Shown piece after piece: positions 43,945 through 52,158 of a stretch of DNA of 64,000 nucleotides. Below the pieces are notes generated by a model that searched no databases, was not told the DNA's origin, and was given only the letters and a program-made list of their open reading frames with translations. This stretch comes from Burkholderiales bacterium 70-64 (lineage in GTDB: Bacteria > Pseudomonadota > Gammaproteobacteria > Burkholderiales > Burkholderiaceae_E): the NCBI GenBank assembly GCA_001898645.1, contig MKUQ01000004.1, positions 1-64,000 on the forward strand. The letters run 5' to 3'. Both the position numbers and the translations under genes were made by a program. Numbering within the stretch: the first letter of the stretch is position 1; the number at the start of each line of letters is the position of its first letter.

Positions 43945-46380
43945 ATGAGTGACATGAGCGAACTGGCCGCGCGCCCCGCAGTCAAGACGCCGTCGGAGAT
44001 CCGGCCGTCCGGGCTGGCCGGCCTGCTCGACCTGTTCCCCGACATCGAGACGCTGTCGCTCGACTGCTTCGACACGCTCGTCTGGCGGCACGCGGTGACG
44101 CCGCAGGACGTGTTCCACGACGCGGTGCAGCGGCCCGCCTTCCGCGCCTGCGGCGTTTCTTATCTGGACCGGGTCACGGCCGAGCGGGCCGCCCGCGACC
44201 TGCGGCGCGTGCGGGCGGGGGAGGGCGAGATCTCGCTGGAAGATATCTATCGCTCGCTGCCTCAACGGCCGGATGACGAGCGGATCCGGCAACTGGCCGA
44301 GGACGAGCTGGCCGCCGAGATGCGCTTCTGCTTCGCGCATCCGTCCGCGGTCGAGCTGCTGCGCCGCGCGCGGCAGCGGGCCATCCCGGTGACCATCGTC
44401 AGCGACATGTACCTCGGCCAGGAACGGCTCGAGCGCCTTCTCGCGCACGTGCTTCCGGCCGATGCGGCGGCGGCGATCGGGCGCGTGGTCTGCTCGAGCG
44501 ACCACGGCGTCGCCAAGGCCTGCGGCCTGTTCGAGCGGGTCTACCCGCGCGACGCGTCGGTGCGCCGTACGATCCTGCACGTGGGCGACAACCGCCTGGC
44601 CGATTTCGAGGCTGCCAGCAAGGCCGGGCTGCGCTCCGTGCTCCTGGTGCAGGATGCGGCGCCGGAACAGCAGCGTCATCGGGCCCGCGCCATGGCGCTG
44701 CCGATGCTCGACGCCGGTGTCCGCTCCGCGCGCCCGCTGACCGACCCGTACCGGGCCGCGAACTCCGCGATCGCCGGCGCGGCGGACCCCGACGGCAGCG
44801 ACCTCGGCGGCGCGGCCTTCGGGCCCAGCCTGCACGCGTTCGCCCGCTGGCTGGCCGACGAGCGGCGCGAATTGCTGCGCACGCGCCGGCGCGTGAAGCT
44901 CCTCTTCCTCCTGCGCGACGGCCATCTGCCCTACCTGGCGCACCAGGCGCTCGAGGCGACGCCGGATTGCCATCCGGTCCGGATCAGCCGACAGACGGCA
45001 TACGCGGCGTCGTTCCGCAGCCTGGCGGACATCGACGGCTACCTTGCCCGGTTCGGCACCAGCCGGCGTTTCGACGTCATGGCGCGCCAGCTGCTGCTGC
45101 CGAGGAAGGTCGCGCGCAAGCTCGTCGGCGAGTCGAATGCGGCTTCCGATCCGCTGGAACACTTCTGCCGCAGCGTGCGCAGCCCGCATGTCTCCAGCTT
45201 CGTGCTGCGGGAATCCGCCCGCTTTCGCGAGCGGATGCGCCGATACCTGGAACGGCAGACCGGCGTGCAGCCGGGCGATACCGTCGTATTCGTCGACCTG
45301 GGGTACCTGGGAACCGCGCAGCGCCTCCTGCAGCCCTTCTTCGAGGAAGACCTGGGCGTGGAATTGCAGGGCCGATACCTCGTCTTCCTCGGCAGCCCGT
45401 CACCGGACTGCAAGGGGATGATCGACAGCAGCTGGTGCGACGAGCGCACCGTGGGAACCCTGTTCACCTACGCGCCGCTGCTCGACAAGCTTTGCAGCGC
45501 ACCGGGGGGCAGCGTCGAGGACTACACCGAGGACGGCGAGGCCGTTCTCGCTCCCGAAGTGATCGACGCCGAGCAGCAGGGCCGCATCGAGAGGGTGCAC
45601 GCGCGCTGCGTGGAGTTCGTCCGCGGGGCCGAGAGCTTCTTCGCGGGGTGCGCTCGCCCCGTCGAGACGCGCTGGCTGCGCGACGCCGCGCTCGCCGAGC
45701 TGGCCCGGCTCGTCTATTTCCCGCGTTTCGAGGAGCTGCAGGTAATCTCGGGCTTCCGGGACGACCTGAACCTCGGCGCGGCCGATGTCTTCCAGATGTT
45801 CGATGCCGAGGCCGGGCTGTCGGGCCTGCGGGCGCGCGGGATCAATTTCATGGAGCAGGGCCGCTCGATGCGGCTCCTGTACCCGGCCGAGCTGCGCGTG
45901 GCAGGGCTCGAGCTGTCGCTGACGTTGTTCGCCGGGCATCGCTTCGGGCTCGACATCCCGATCAGCGGCTGGAGCTATCGCAGCGAGGCGTTGACCCTGC
46001 TGGTGCTGCGCGGAACCGACTCGGCGCAGGAAACGGTCCAGGCCCAGGCGACGCACGACGGGTATTTCTCGGCGCTGCTGCCGCTGGGAAGCGGCGCGTT
46101 CCATGTGGGCATCGTGCTGGGACTGTCCTATTCCTGGGTCCAGGTCGAGAGGATGGAAGTCGTCCCCCTGGGAGAGCTGATGGGCGAAACCGAGTCCGCG
46201 CACAGCCGCGACATCCGGTCCTCGGCGCTGCTCGACGGAATCCGCGACCATGGCCAGGGCCTGTGGGAGTGCTCCCACGAGGCGAGCCTGGTGATGATCC
46301 CCGGGGGCGTCGCGACGGCGGCCGGCCCGCATGCCTGCCGTTTCGTCTTCCGCCCGATCGCGCGGCGCGCCCAGGGGTAG
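43945..46380 (+). CDS. Large HAD-family protein (COG5610-like), glycan-associated
   Basis: An 811-residue protein. The N-terminal third is a HAD hydrolase: nucleophile loop LSLDCFDTLVWR near residue 38, IVSDMYLG as motif II, and HVGDNRLADFEAASKAGLRSVLL as motif IV. A conserved second domain starts at VKLLFLLRDGHLPYLAHQAL near residue 315 and runs through a VVFVDLGYLGTAQR segment; the C-terminal 150 residues look beta-rich. Similar two-domain proteins occur in polysaccharide loci, role unclear. It is divergent from fliC and heads a three-gene set with a KpsC/KpsS-type transferase (6 bp downstream) and a pyruvyl transferase. I infer a part in building or attaching a surface or flagellin glycan. 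Confidence 0.75.
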   Translation: MSDMSELAARPAVKTPSEIRPSGLAGLLDLFPDIETLSLDCFDTLVWRHAVTPQDVFHDAVQRPAFRACGVSYLDRVTAERAARDLRRVRAGEGEISLEDIYRSLPQRPDDERIRQLAEDELAAEMRFCFAHPSAVELLRRARQRAIPVTIVSDMYLGQERLERLLAHVLPADAAAAIGRVVCSSDHGVAKACGLFERVYPRDASVRRTILHVGDNRLADFEAASKAGLRSVLLVQDAAPEQQRHRARAMALPMLDAGVRSARPLTDPYRAANSAIAGAADPDGSDLGGAAFGPSLHAFARWLADERRELLRTRRRVKLLFLLRDGHLPYLAHQALEATPDCHPVRISRQTAYAASFRSLADIDGYLARFGTSRRFDVMARQLLLPRKVARKLVGESNAASDPLEHFCRSVRSPHVSSFVLRESARFRERMRRYLERQTGVQPGDTVVFVDLGYLGTAQRLLQPFFEEDLGVELQGRYLVFLGSPSPDCKGMIDSSWCDERTVGTLFTYAPLLDKLCSAPGGSVEDYTEDGEAVLAPEVIDAEQQGRIERVHARCVEFVRGAESFFAGCARPVETRWLRDAALAELARLVYFPRFEELQVISGFRDDLNLGAADVFQMFDAEAGLSGLRARGINFMEQGRSMRLLYPAELRVAGLELSLTLFAGHRFGLDIPISGWSYRSEALTLLVLRGTDSAQETVQAQATHDGYFSALLPLGSGAFHVGIVLGLSYSWVQVERMEVVPLGELMGETESAHSRDIRSSALLDGIRDHGQGLWECSHEASLVMIPGGVATAAGPHACRFVFRPIARRAQG

Positions 46381-46385
46381 CGGCG

Positions 46386-47702
46386 ATGCCTCGCGGCCTT
46401 CATCTGGCGAGCTGCTACCTGCCGAACGACAGGTTCGTCGATGCGTTCTTCACCGATCTCGCCTCCGGGCTTGCCCGTCTCGGCCAGGAGATCCTCCTGC
46501 TCCCGACCTACGAGGCGGGCATCGACGGGATCCAGCATGTGCGGATTTCGTACGATCTCGCCGGCTACACGGAGCTGACGCACGCACGCGCCGGTCCGGC
46601 ATCCGGGCTGCTGCCGGATGCCTTCGGGGACCTCGAGGCCGCCTGGAGCCACCGGCAGATCGGCGCGGCCGACATGGCCGAGGGGATCGGCGCCTGCGCG
46701 GCATTCTTCGCGCGGCTGCTCGACGAGATGGAGCCCGACTCGGTGTCAGTATGGAACCCTGCGGTGCCGCAGGGCCGGCTCCTGCAGATGGCCTGCCTGG
46801 CACGCGGGATTCCGTTCTTCGGGCTCGAGCGCGGAGTCTTCCCCGAGACGATCATGCTCGAGTCGCGCGAGGTCGGCGCACAGGCCGATCTCGTGCTGAG
46901 CCCGGCGCTGCGCTCGGTCCTGCGCGATGCGCAACCCCGCCGCGATCGTTTCGAGGAGATCCGGCTCCATTACCGGCAGCGCGACTTCTCCCGCTATCCG
47001 ATGTCGCCGGCTCGCGGCCGCTCCGAGTTCCGCCGGGAAACCGGTATCCCGGAAGGCGCGCGACTGGTCGTCCTGGTCCTCTCGGGCGCGGCCGGACATT
47101 GGGCGCCGCGCTCGATGCATGGCTCGCGCTTCAGCTCCCCGTGGTTCGAATCGGCGCAGGAGGCAACGGATGCATTGCTGGAGGCGCTGCCGGACGACGT
47201 CTGGCTGGCGGTGCAGGATCATCCGGTCGATTTCGGCCGCTGGTCTCCGAAGCCGCATCCGAGGCTGCGCCATGTTCATCGCGTGCATCTGCAGACGCTC
47301 TTCGACGCCGCCGACGTGCTTGCCTTCCTCGGGGCCACCACGGTGCAGCACGAGGCGCTGCTGGCCGCCAAGCCCCTGGTGCTTCTTTCCAGAAGCCAGC
47401 TGAGCGGCTACGGGCTGGCCTACGAGCATCGCGGCGGAGATCTCGCGGAGCTCCTCGATCGCGCGTTGCGGCACGAGGCCCGGGCGACGCATGCCGAGGC
47501 CGCGACGCGCTACGTGCCGTTCCTCTTCGATCACCTGCTCTTCGGGCCGCCGGGCGGTCCCGCCAGGCAGGTGCCCGCGGATCTCGCCCGGCACCTCGCC
47601 GGTCTCGAGGCCGCCCACTGCGCGAGCGCCGACCTGCGCATCGAACGCTGGCTGAACCGAGCGGCCGCCGACCTGGCCCTCGAGCCCGAGGCCGCCGCGT
47701 AG
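46386..47702 (+). CDS. Capsule_synth-type glycosyltransferase (KpsC/KpsS-like)
   Basis: A 438-residue soluble protein resembling the Capsule_synth family, whose studied members KpsC/KpsS transfer beta-Kdo. Landmarks: SVWNPAVPQGRLLQMACLARGIPFFGLERGVFPETIM near residues 120-155, LVVLVLSGAA near 225, VQDHPVDFGRW near 278, and FLGATTVQHEALLAAKPLVLLSRS near 315-340. No membrane anchor or signal peptide. It starts six bases after the HAD gene and 53 bp before the pyruvyl transferase. No sugar-nucleotide synthesis genes are nearby, so it would draw a donor such as CMP-Kdo from the common pool; that is inference. Confidence 0.75.
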   Translation: MPRGLHLASCYLPNDRFVDAFFTDLASGLARLGQEILLLPTYEAGIDGIQHVRISYDLAGYTELTHARAGPASGLLPDAFGDLEAAWSHRQIGAADMAEGIGACAAFFARLLDEMEPDSVSVWNPAVPQGRLLQMACLARGIPFFGLERGVFPETIMLESREVGAQADLVLSPALRSVLRDAQPRRDRFEEIRLHYRQRDFSRYPMSPARGRSEFRRETGIPEGARLVVLVLSGAAGHWAPRSMHGSRFSSPWFESAQEATDALLEALPDDVWLAVQDHPVDFGRWSPKPHPRLRHVHRVHLQTLFDAADVLAFLGATTVQHEALLAAKPLVLLSRSQLSGYGLAYEHRGGDLAELLDRALRHEARATHAEAATRYVPFLFDHLLFGPPGGPARQVPADLARHLAGLEAAHCASADLRIERWLNRAAADLALEPEAAA

Positions 47703-47755
47703 CGGCGCCCGAAGCGGTCGTTCCGTCCATCGTTCTTTGCCGAGAGACAGACCCC

Positions 47756-48802
47756 ATGCGGATCATGTTGCTGAACGATACCGGTGTGGAACCGCACATC
47801 GGGTGCCAGGCGGTATCGGATGCGCACGCGCGGATGCTGGGCGCAGCCGGGCACGAGGTCGGGTGCCGCTATTTTCTCGGCGAGCTGCGCGGCTTTGCCG
47901 GCCACGACGAAGTGGCCTGCATCGACCGGGTGCTTCGCGACGAGAACCTGCGTGCGGAGCTCGAGAATGTCGATGCGGTCGTCGTCAACGGGGAGGGGAC
48001 GCTGCATCACGGCGCCGGCACCGAGAATTTCGCGGTGCTCGGGGCCGCCCAGAGAATGGGAAAGCTCACGGCGATCGTCAACGCGGTGTTCGAGGCGCAT
48101 GCCGGATGGCTCGATGTCCTGAACGCGCTCGATGACTTCTGCGTGCGCGACGCGCGCTCGCTGAAGTGTGCGCAGGCGTTCGGCCTGCGCTGCCGCCTGG
48201 TTCCCGACTCCTTCCTCGCCGCGGAATTCTCGGACCGGCCGATCATGAATCTCGAGGAGCGCATCGCCGTCACGGACTGGCATCCGTCGCGCAATCACGA
48301 CGTGGGCGCGGCGATGAACGCCATGCTGAGCGCGGCCGATGCAACCTTCTATTTCCCGCTGATGCACGGGGTGCACGCCCATCTCTGGCGTCACGCGCCG
48401 GCCACGCTCGAATCGGCATCCTGGGTGATCACCGCGCGGCACCATGGGGTATACCTCGCCTCGGTTGCGCAGCGCCCGTTCGTTGCGCTGCCTTCGAATA
48501 CCGCGAAGATCGAAGGATTGATCGAAGCGGCCGGGGCGCGGATTCCGGTGTGCACGCGAGCCGATCAGATCGAGGAGGCGATGCGCTTCGCAATGGAGAA
48601 TCTGGACGAGTACAGGCGTCTCGCCGACTTCCTCGCCTCGCAGCTGCCGCTGACGACGTTTCGCGTTCTGGGGAGCTCGGGCAGCGCGCCCTCGGCGGCC
48701 CGGGAGGTCGAGCGCCTCCAGGCTCAGCTCGCATCGTGCTCGTGGTCGCCGCAGCCGCGATACTGGGGGCTCGCGCCCCACGTGCCGGGGAGCGTTCCCT
48801 GA
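47756..48802 (+). CDS. Polysaccharide pyruvyl transferase family protein
   Basis: A 348-residue protein of the PS_pyruv_trans family, which adds pyruvate ketals to sugars from phosphoenolpyruvate. Visible signatures: an N-terminal LNDTGVEPHIGCQAVSDAHARML, the conserved VVVNGEGTLHHGAG near residues 75-90, FCVRDARSLKCAQAFGL near 128-145, and ITARHHGVYLASVAQRPFVALPSN near 222-248. The family's usual gap is filled by a non-conserved stretch around 160-210. Third gene of the glycan trio between fliC and flhDC. Pyruvylation would give the glycan negative charge. Confidence 0.8.
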   Translation: MRIMLLNDTGVEPHIGCQAVSDAHARMLGAAGHEVGCRYFLGELRGFAGHDEVACIDRVLRDENLRAELENVDAVVVNGEGTLHHGAGTENFAVLGAAQRMGKLTAIVNAVFEAHAGWLDVLNALDDFCVRDARSLKCAQAFGLRCRLVPDSFLAAEFSDRPIMNLEERIAVTDWHPSRNHDVGAAMNAMLSAADATFYFPLMHGVHAHLWRHAPATLESASWVITARHHGVYLASVAQRPFVALPSNTAKIEGLIEAAGARIPVCTRADQIEEAMRFAMENLDEYRRLADFLASQLPLTTFRVLGSSGSAPSAAREVERLQAQLASCSWSPQPRYWGLAPHVPGSVP

Positions 48803-48818
48803 CCGGACGACCCGGACC

Positions 48819-48853
48819 GTAGGATTTCTTCCTACAGCCGGCGGAGTTCTTCC
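48819..48853. promoter_or_regulatory. Tandem GGANTTCTTCC boxes upstream of flhD
   Basis: GGATTTCTTCC at 48822-48832 and GGAGTTCTTCC at 48843-48853 begin exactly 21 bp apart, two helical turns. The first is part of a perfect inverted repeat GTAGGA-TTTCT-TCCTAC (48819-48835). They lie about 130-165 bp ahead of flhD, upstream of a sigma-28-like site. This looks like a tandem operator for an unknown regulator of flhDC. Confidence 0.5.
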
Positions 48854-48879
48854 GTCCCACGCTGCATCCCTTTTCCGAT

Positions 48880-48906
48880 TCAAGAAACCCCGCCCGCGGC
48901 CGAGAC
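48880..48906 (+). promoter_or_regulatory. Possible FliA (sigma-28) promoter of flhDC
   Basis: TCAAGAAA, 11 bases, GCCGAGAC. Same geometry as the other sites; -10 at 6 of 8 and a -35 differing from that of motA and cheW by one base. It ends 77 bp before the flhD ATG. If real, FliA would feed back positively on its own master regulator. Confidence 0.4.
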
Positions 48907-48983
48907 TGGCGCCACGGTCGAATGCAGACCACGACCACGCGCCGGCGCCGCCGGCCGTCGATGAAGAAGCCAGGGGTGAAGGA

Positions 48984-49322
48984 ATGCAAACCGAGCAACG
49001 CTGGATGTCGGAGATCCGGGAGACCAATCTCTCGTACCTGATCCTCGCGCAGCGGCTGATCCGCGAGGATCGCGCGCAGGCGCTCTACCGGCTCGGGATC
49101 CCGGACGGGATCGCCGACCTGCTGGAGGCGCTCACGCCGAGCCAGCTGCTGCGCATCGCTTCCGGCAGCCAGCTGATGTGCCGCTTCCGCTTCGACGACG
49201 AGCTGGTCTGGTCGCTGCTGGCCGATCATGGCCGCAGTGCCGAGCGCGACGAAGGCAGCGCGCGGCGCCTGCACGCGAGCATCCTGATGGCGGGCAAGTT
49301 CGACGAGGCGATCCAGCCATGA
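48984..49322 (+). CDS. flhD: Flagellar master regulator subunit FlhD
   Basis: A 112-residue, all-helical protein that forms FlhD4C2 with FlhC and activates class II flagellar genes with sigma-70. Family text is clear: EIRETNLSYLILAQRLIREDRAQALYRLGI and LLEALTPSQLLRIASGSQLMCRFRFDD. Length is normal. ATGA overlap with flhC. The roughly 180-bp upstream region holds tandem operator-like boxes and a sigma-28-like site. Confidence 0.95.
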   Translation: MQTEQRWMSEIRETNLSYLILAQRLIREDRAQALYRLGIPDGIADLLEALTPSQLLRIASGSQLMCRFRFDDELVWSLLADHGRSAERDEGSARRLHASILMAGKFDEAIQP

Positions 49323-49849
49323 GCGCGCGTACCCTGCTCGAGGACAACCGCCAGGTCACGCGTGCCGTCGAGATGATCGAGCTGGGCGCGCGGCTGCAGA
49401 TGCTGCAGGCCGAGACCGCGCTGCCCTACGAGCGGCTGCTGCGCCTGTACAAGGAGGTCGCCGGGCGCTCGCCGTCGAAGGGGCAGCTGCCGTTCTCCAC
49501 CGACTGGTTCGTCGCCTGGCAGCCCAACATCCACGCATCGCTCTTCTACAACCTGTACGGCTATCTGCTCAAGACCAGCCCGCTCGACGACGTCGAGGCG
49601 ATCGTCAAGGCCTACCGGCTGTATGCGGCGGAGATCGAATCGCTCGGCGTCGAGCCGCTGCTGTCCATCACGCGCGCCTGGCGGATGGTGCGCTTCGTCG
49701 ACGCCGGCCTGCTCGGAACGACGAAATGCAGACGCTGCGGCGGCCATTTCGTGACCCATCCGCACGAGATCGAGCGCAATTTCGTCTGCGGCCTGTGCGA
49801 GCCGCCGGCGCGTGCCGGCAAGGGCCGGCGCAGCGGGGCGATCCACTGA
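49319..49849 (+). CDS. flhC: Flagellar master regulator subunit FlhC
   Basis: A 176-residue partner of FlhD and the main DNA-contacting subunit. Conserved: VEMIELGARLQMLQAETALPYERLLRLYKEVAGRSPSKGQLPFSTDWF and the four-Cys zinc site CRRC...CGLC near residues 137-160. It starts in the ATGA overlap with flhD. The stop codon is the first base block of a 121-bp inverted repeat. The FlhDC-type box at 38967 is a likely target. Confidence 0.95.
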   Translation: MSARTLLEDNRQVTRAVEMIELGARLQMLQAETALPYERLLRLYKEVAGRSPSKGQLPFSTDWFVAWQPNIHASLFYNLYGYLLKTSPLDDVEAIVKAYRLYAAEIESLGVEPLLSITRAWRMVRFVDAGLLGTTKCRRCGGHFVTHPHEIERNFVCGLCEPPARAGKGRRSGAIH

Positions 49850-49968
49850 ACGCGTGAAGGAAGCTGCTGCGCGACCCGATCTCGCGCCTGTGATGCTCGC
49901 CGTACCCCGGTACGGCTGCGCTTCTCGGCGCGACCTCGGGCCGCTCGCTTCGCTTCCTTCACGCGTTC
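49848..49968. repeat. 121-bp imperfect palindrome starting at the flhC stop codon
   Basis: Perfect 17-bp arms (49848-49864 and 49952-49968; GAACGCGTGAAGGAAGC and its complement). Inner parts also pair imperfectly, for example CCGATCTCGCGCC against the complement of GGCGCGACCTCGG, and the centre holds GCCGTACC-CC-GGTACGGC. It lies in the 329-bp flhC-motA gap, which has no credible gene. It may be a terminator-like 3' hairpin or a small dispersed palindromic element. Confidence 0.75.
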
Positions 49969-50092
49969 GGGCGTCGGCTGATATCGACCGCTCGGCTGGG
50001 TTTGGGCACCGCAGGGCGGTTCGGCGGCGGTGTATCGGGCCATTGGCGGATTCCTGCGCCCGGACGTCCAGCAGGTAAGCCGGGGCGGTCGC

Positions 50093-50119
50093 TCAAGAAC
50101 CTCGCCCCCGGACCGAAAA
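50093..50119 (+). promoter_or_regulatory. Probable FliA (sigma-28) promoter of motAB
   Basis: TCAAGAAC, 11 bases, ACCGAAAA (6 of 8 to GCCGATAA). The -35 is identical to the cheW site. It ends 59 bp before the motA ATG. Confidence 0.55.
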
Positions 50120-50178
50120 CGCGAGAGTAGCCCCCGTCGGCCTGCGCCGACGCCTATCTCTCCCGGTCCGCGTCGCGC

Positions 50179-51036
50179 ATGCTCGTCATCCTTGGTTATC
50201 TCCTCGTCGTCGGCTCGGTGCTTGGGGGGTACGCGCTTGCCGGCGGCCACATGGGCGCGCTGTTCCAGCCGCTCGAGCTGCTCATCATCGGCGGCGCCGC
50301 CTTCGGCTCCTTCGTCGTCTCGAACAACGCGAAGGTGCTCAAGGCGGTGATGCGCGCGTTGCCCGGGCTGGTGAAAGGCTCGAAGTACACCAAGGAGCGC
50401 TACATGGCGCTCATGGCGCTGCTCTACGACCTGCTCTCGAAGGCGCGCAAGGAAGGGCTGATGGCGATCGAGCGCGACGTCGAGACGCCGGCCGACAGCC
50501 CCATCTTCCAGCACTATCCGACCATTTCGGCCGACCACCACCTGGTGGAGTTCATCACCGACTACCTGCGCATGATGGTCTCGGGCAACCTGAACAGCTT
50601 CGAGCTCGAGAACCTGATGGACAACGAGATCGAGACGCATCATCACGAGGCGATGGTGCCGTCGCATGCCATCCAGAAAGTGGCCGACGGACTTCCGGCC
50701 TTCGGCATCGTGGCCGCGGTGATGGGCGTCGTGCACACCATGGGCTCGGTCGGCCGCCCCCCCTCGGAGCTCGGCCAGATGATCGCGCATGCGCTGGTCG
50801 GCACCTTCCTCGGCATCCTGCTCGCCTACGGCTTCGTCGCGCCGCTGGCGACGCTGCTCGAGCAGAAGGCCGACGAGACGACCAAGGAGCTGCAGTGCGT
50901 GAAGGTGACGCTGCTGGCGAGCATGCAGGGCTACGCGCCGACGATCGCGGTCGAGTTCGGGCGCAAGGTGCTGTTCTCCACCGAGCGGCCGAGCTTCCTC
51001 GAGCTGGAGTCGCACGTGAAGCAGAAGAAGGCCTGA
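50179..51036 (+). CDS. motA: Flagellar stator protein MotA
   Basis: A 285-residue inner-membrane proton channel subunit. Four membrane helices: near 1-24 (MLVILGYLLVVGSVLGGYALAGG), 32-50, about 170-190 (GLPAFGIVAAVMGVVHTMGS) and 200-220 (ALVGTFLGILLAYGFVAPLA). The PPSELGQMIAHALVGTFLG stretch contains the torque-related Pro/Glu motif, and the large cytoplasmic loop has the charged KYTKERYM and REGLMAIERDVE-type text. Twelve bases separate it from motB. Confidence 0.96.
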   Translation: MLVILGYLLVVGSVLGGYALAGGHMGALFQPLELLIIGGAAFGSFVVSNNAKVLKAVMRALPGLVKGSKYTKERYMALMALLYDLLSKARKEGLMAIERDVETPADSPIFQHYPTISADHHLVEFITDYLRMMVSGNLNSFELENLMDNEIETHHHEAMVPSHAIQKVADGLPAFGIVAAVMGVVHTMGSVGRPPSELGQMIAHALVGTFLGILLAYGFVAPLATLLEQKADETTKELQCVKVTLLASMQGYAPTIAVEFGRKVLFSTERPSFLELESHVKQKKA

Positions 51037-51048
51037 CGGAGGGGCGAG

Positions 51049-52059
51049 GTGGCCGAACGCAAGCTCCAGCCCATCGTCGTCAAGCGGGTGCGCAAGACGC
51101 AGCACGCCGCTCACGGAGGCGCCTGGAAGATCGCCTATGCGGATTTCGTCACCGCGATGATGGCGTTCTTCCTGCTGATGTGGCTGCTCGGCTCGACCAC
51201 GCAAGGAGATCTGCAGGGCATTGCCGAATACTTCCGCACCCCGCTGAAGGTGGCCCTCTCGGGCGGCGACGGCTCGGGAGACAGCTCGTCGGTGATCAAG
51301 GGAGGCGGCACCGAGCTGACGCGCACCACCGGCGCCGAGCGCCGCGGCGACACCGAGGCGCGCCAGCGCAAGGTGAACCTGCAGGCGCTGCGCGCGGAGC
51401 TGCGGGCGGCCGAAACCAAGCGCCTCACCCGGTTGAAGTCCCAGCTCGACGAGGCGATCACGCGCAACGTCAAGCTGGCCGAATTCCGCTCCCAGATCAA
51501 GCTCGACCTGACGCCCGACGGCCTGCGCATCCAGATCGTCGACGAGCAGAACCGCCCGATGTTCGACAACGGCCGCGCCACGGTCAAGGAGTACATGCGC
51601 GACCTGCTGCGCGAGATCGCCACGCTGCTCAACAGCGTGGATAACCGGGTGAGCATCTCCGGGCACACCGACTCGGCGCCCTACGGCAGCGGCGAGCGCG
51701 GCTACTCCAACTGGGAGCTCTCGGCCGACCGGGCCAATGCCTCGCGCCGCGAGCTGGTCGCCGGCGGGCTGAGCGAATCGAAGGTGGTACGGGTGATCGG
51801 GCTGGGCTCCTCGGTGATGTACGACGCGGGGAACCCGCGCAACCCGATGAACCGGCGCATCTCGATCGTGGTGCTGAACCAGGATGCCGAGGAGCGGGTG
51901 TTCTCGGGCACCGAGGTGGATACCTCCGCGGGCACCGGCGAGGCCGGTGCGGCGCTCGGCGCGAGCGCCGCCGGCACCGGCACGGGCACCGGCGCCAGCA
52001 GCGATACAGGGGCAGGGACGGGGATGGGTGCAGGGGAAGGGGCAGAGGCAGGGCACTGA
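51049..52059 (+). CDS. motB: Flagellar stator protein MotB
   Basis: A 336-residue stator anchor from GTG 51049 with GGAGGGGCGAG ahead. One TM helix holds the proton-accepting Asp (AWKIAYADFVTAMMAFFLLMWLL). The periplasmic OmpA-like domain binds peptidoglycan (SISGHTDSAPYG, NWELSADRANASRREL, NRRISIVVL). The last 40 residues are a Gly/Ala/Thr-rich low-complexity tail. A rho-independent terminator follows the stop. Confidence 0.96.
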   Translation: MAERKLQPIVVKRVRKTQHAAHGGAWKIAYADFVTAMMAFFLLMWLLGSTTQGDLQGIAEYFRTPLKVALSGGDGSGDSSSVIKGGGTELTRTTGAERRGDTEARQRKVNLQALRAELRAAETKRLTRLKSQLDEAITRNVKLAEFRSQIKLDLTPDGLRIQIVDEQNRPMFDNGRATVKEYMRDLLREIATLLNSVDNRVSISGHTDSAPYGSGERGYSNWELSADRANASRRELVAGGLSESKVVRVIGLGSSVMYDAGNPRNPMNRRISIVVLNQDAEERVFSGTEVDTSAGTGEAGAALGASAAGTGTGTGASSDTGAGTGMGAGEGAEAGH

Positions 52060-52061
52060 AC

Positions 52062-52084
52062 AGCGGCGGCGAAGCGCCGCTTTT
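52062..52084 (+). terminator. Rho-independent terminator after motB
   Basis: AGCGGCG, loop GCGAAG, CGCCGCT, then TTTCTCC. A 7-bp G+C-rich stem two bases after the motB stop. It separates motAB from flhB. Confidence 0.8.
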
Positions 52085-52109
52085 CTCCGGGCGCGCGGGG
52101 GGTGCCGCG

Positions 52110-52119
52110 CGAATAATCG
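52110..52119 (+). promoter_or_regulatory. Decamer CGAATAATCG upstream of flhB, shared with flgB
   Basis: The same ten bases occur at 61814-61823 ahead of flgB. The AATAAT inside could be a -10 element (5 of 6 to TATAAT). It lies 39 bp before flhB, the first gene of flhB-flhA-flhF-flhG-fliA. No clear -35 or FlhDC half-sites are seen here. Confidence 0.4.
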
Positions 52120-52158
52120 GCCTCGAAGAATGACTTCGAGGCACGATTCCCGGGCACC

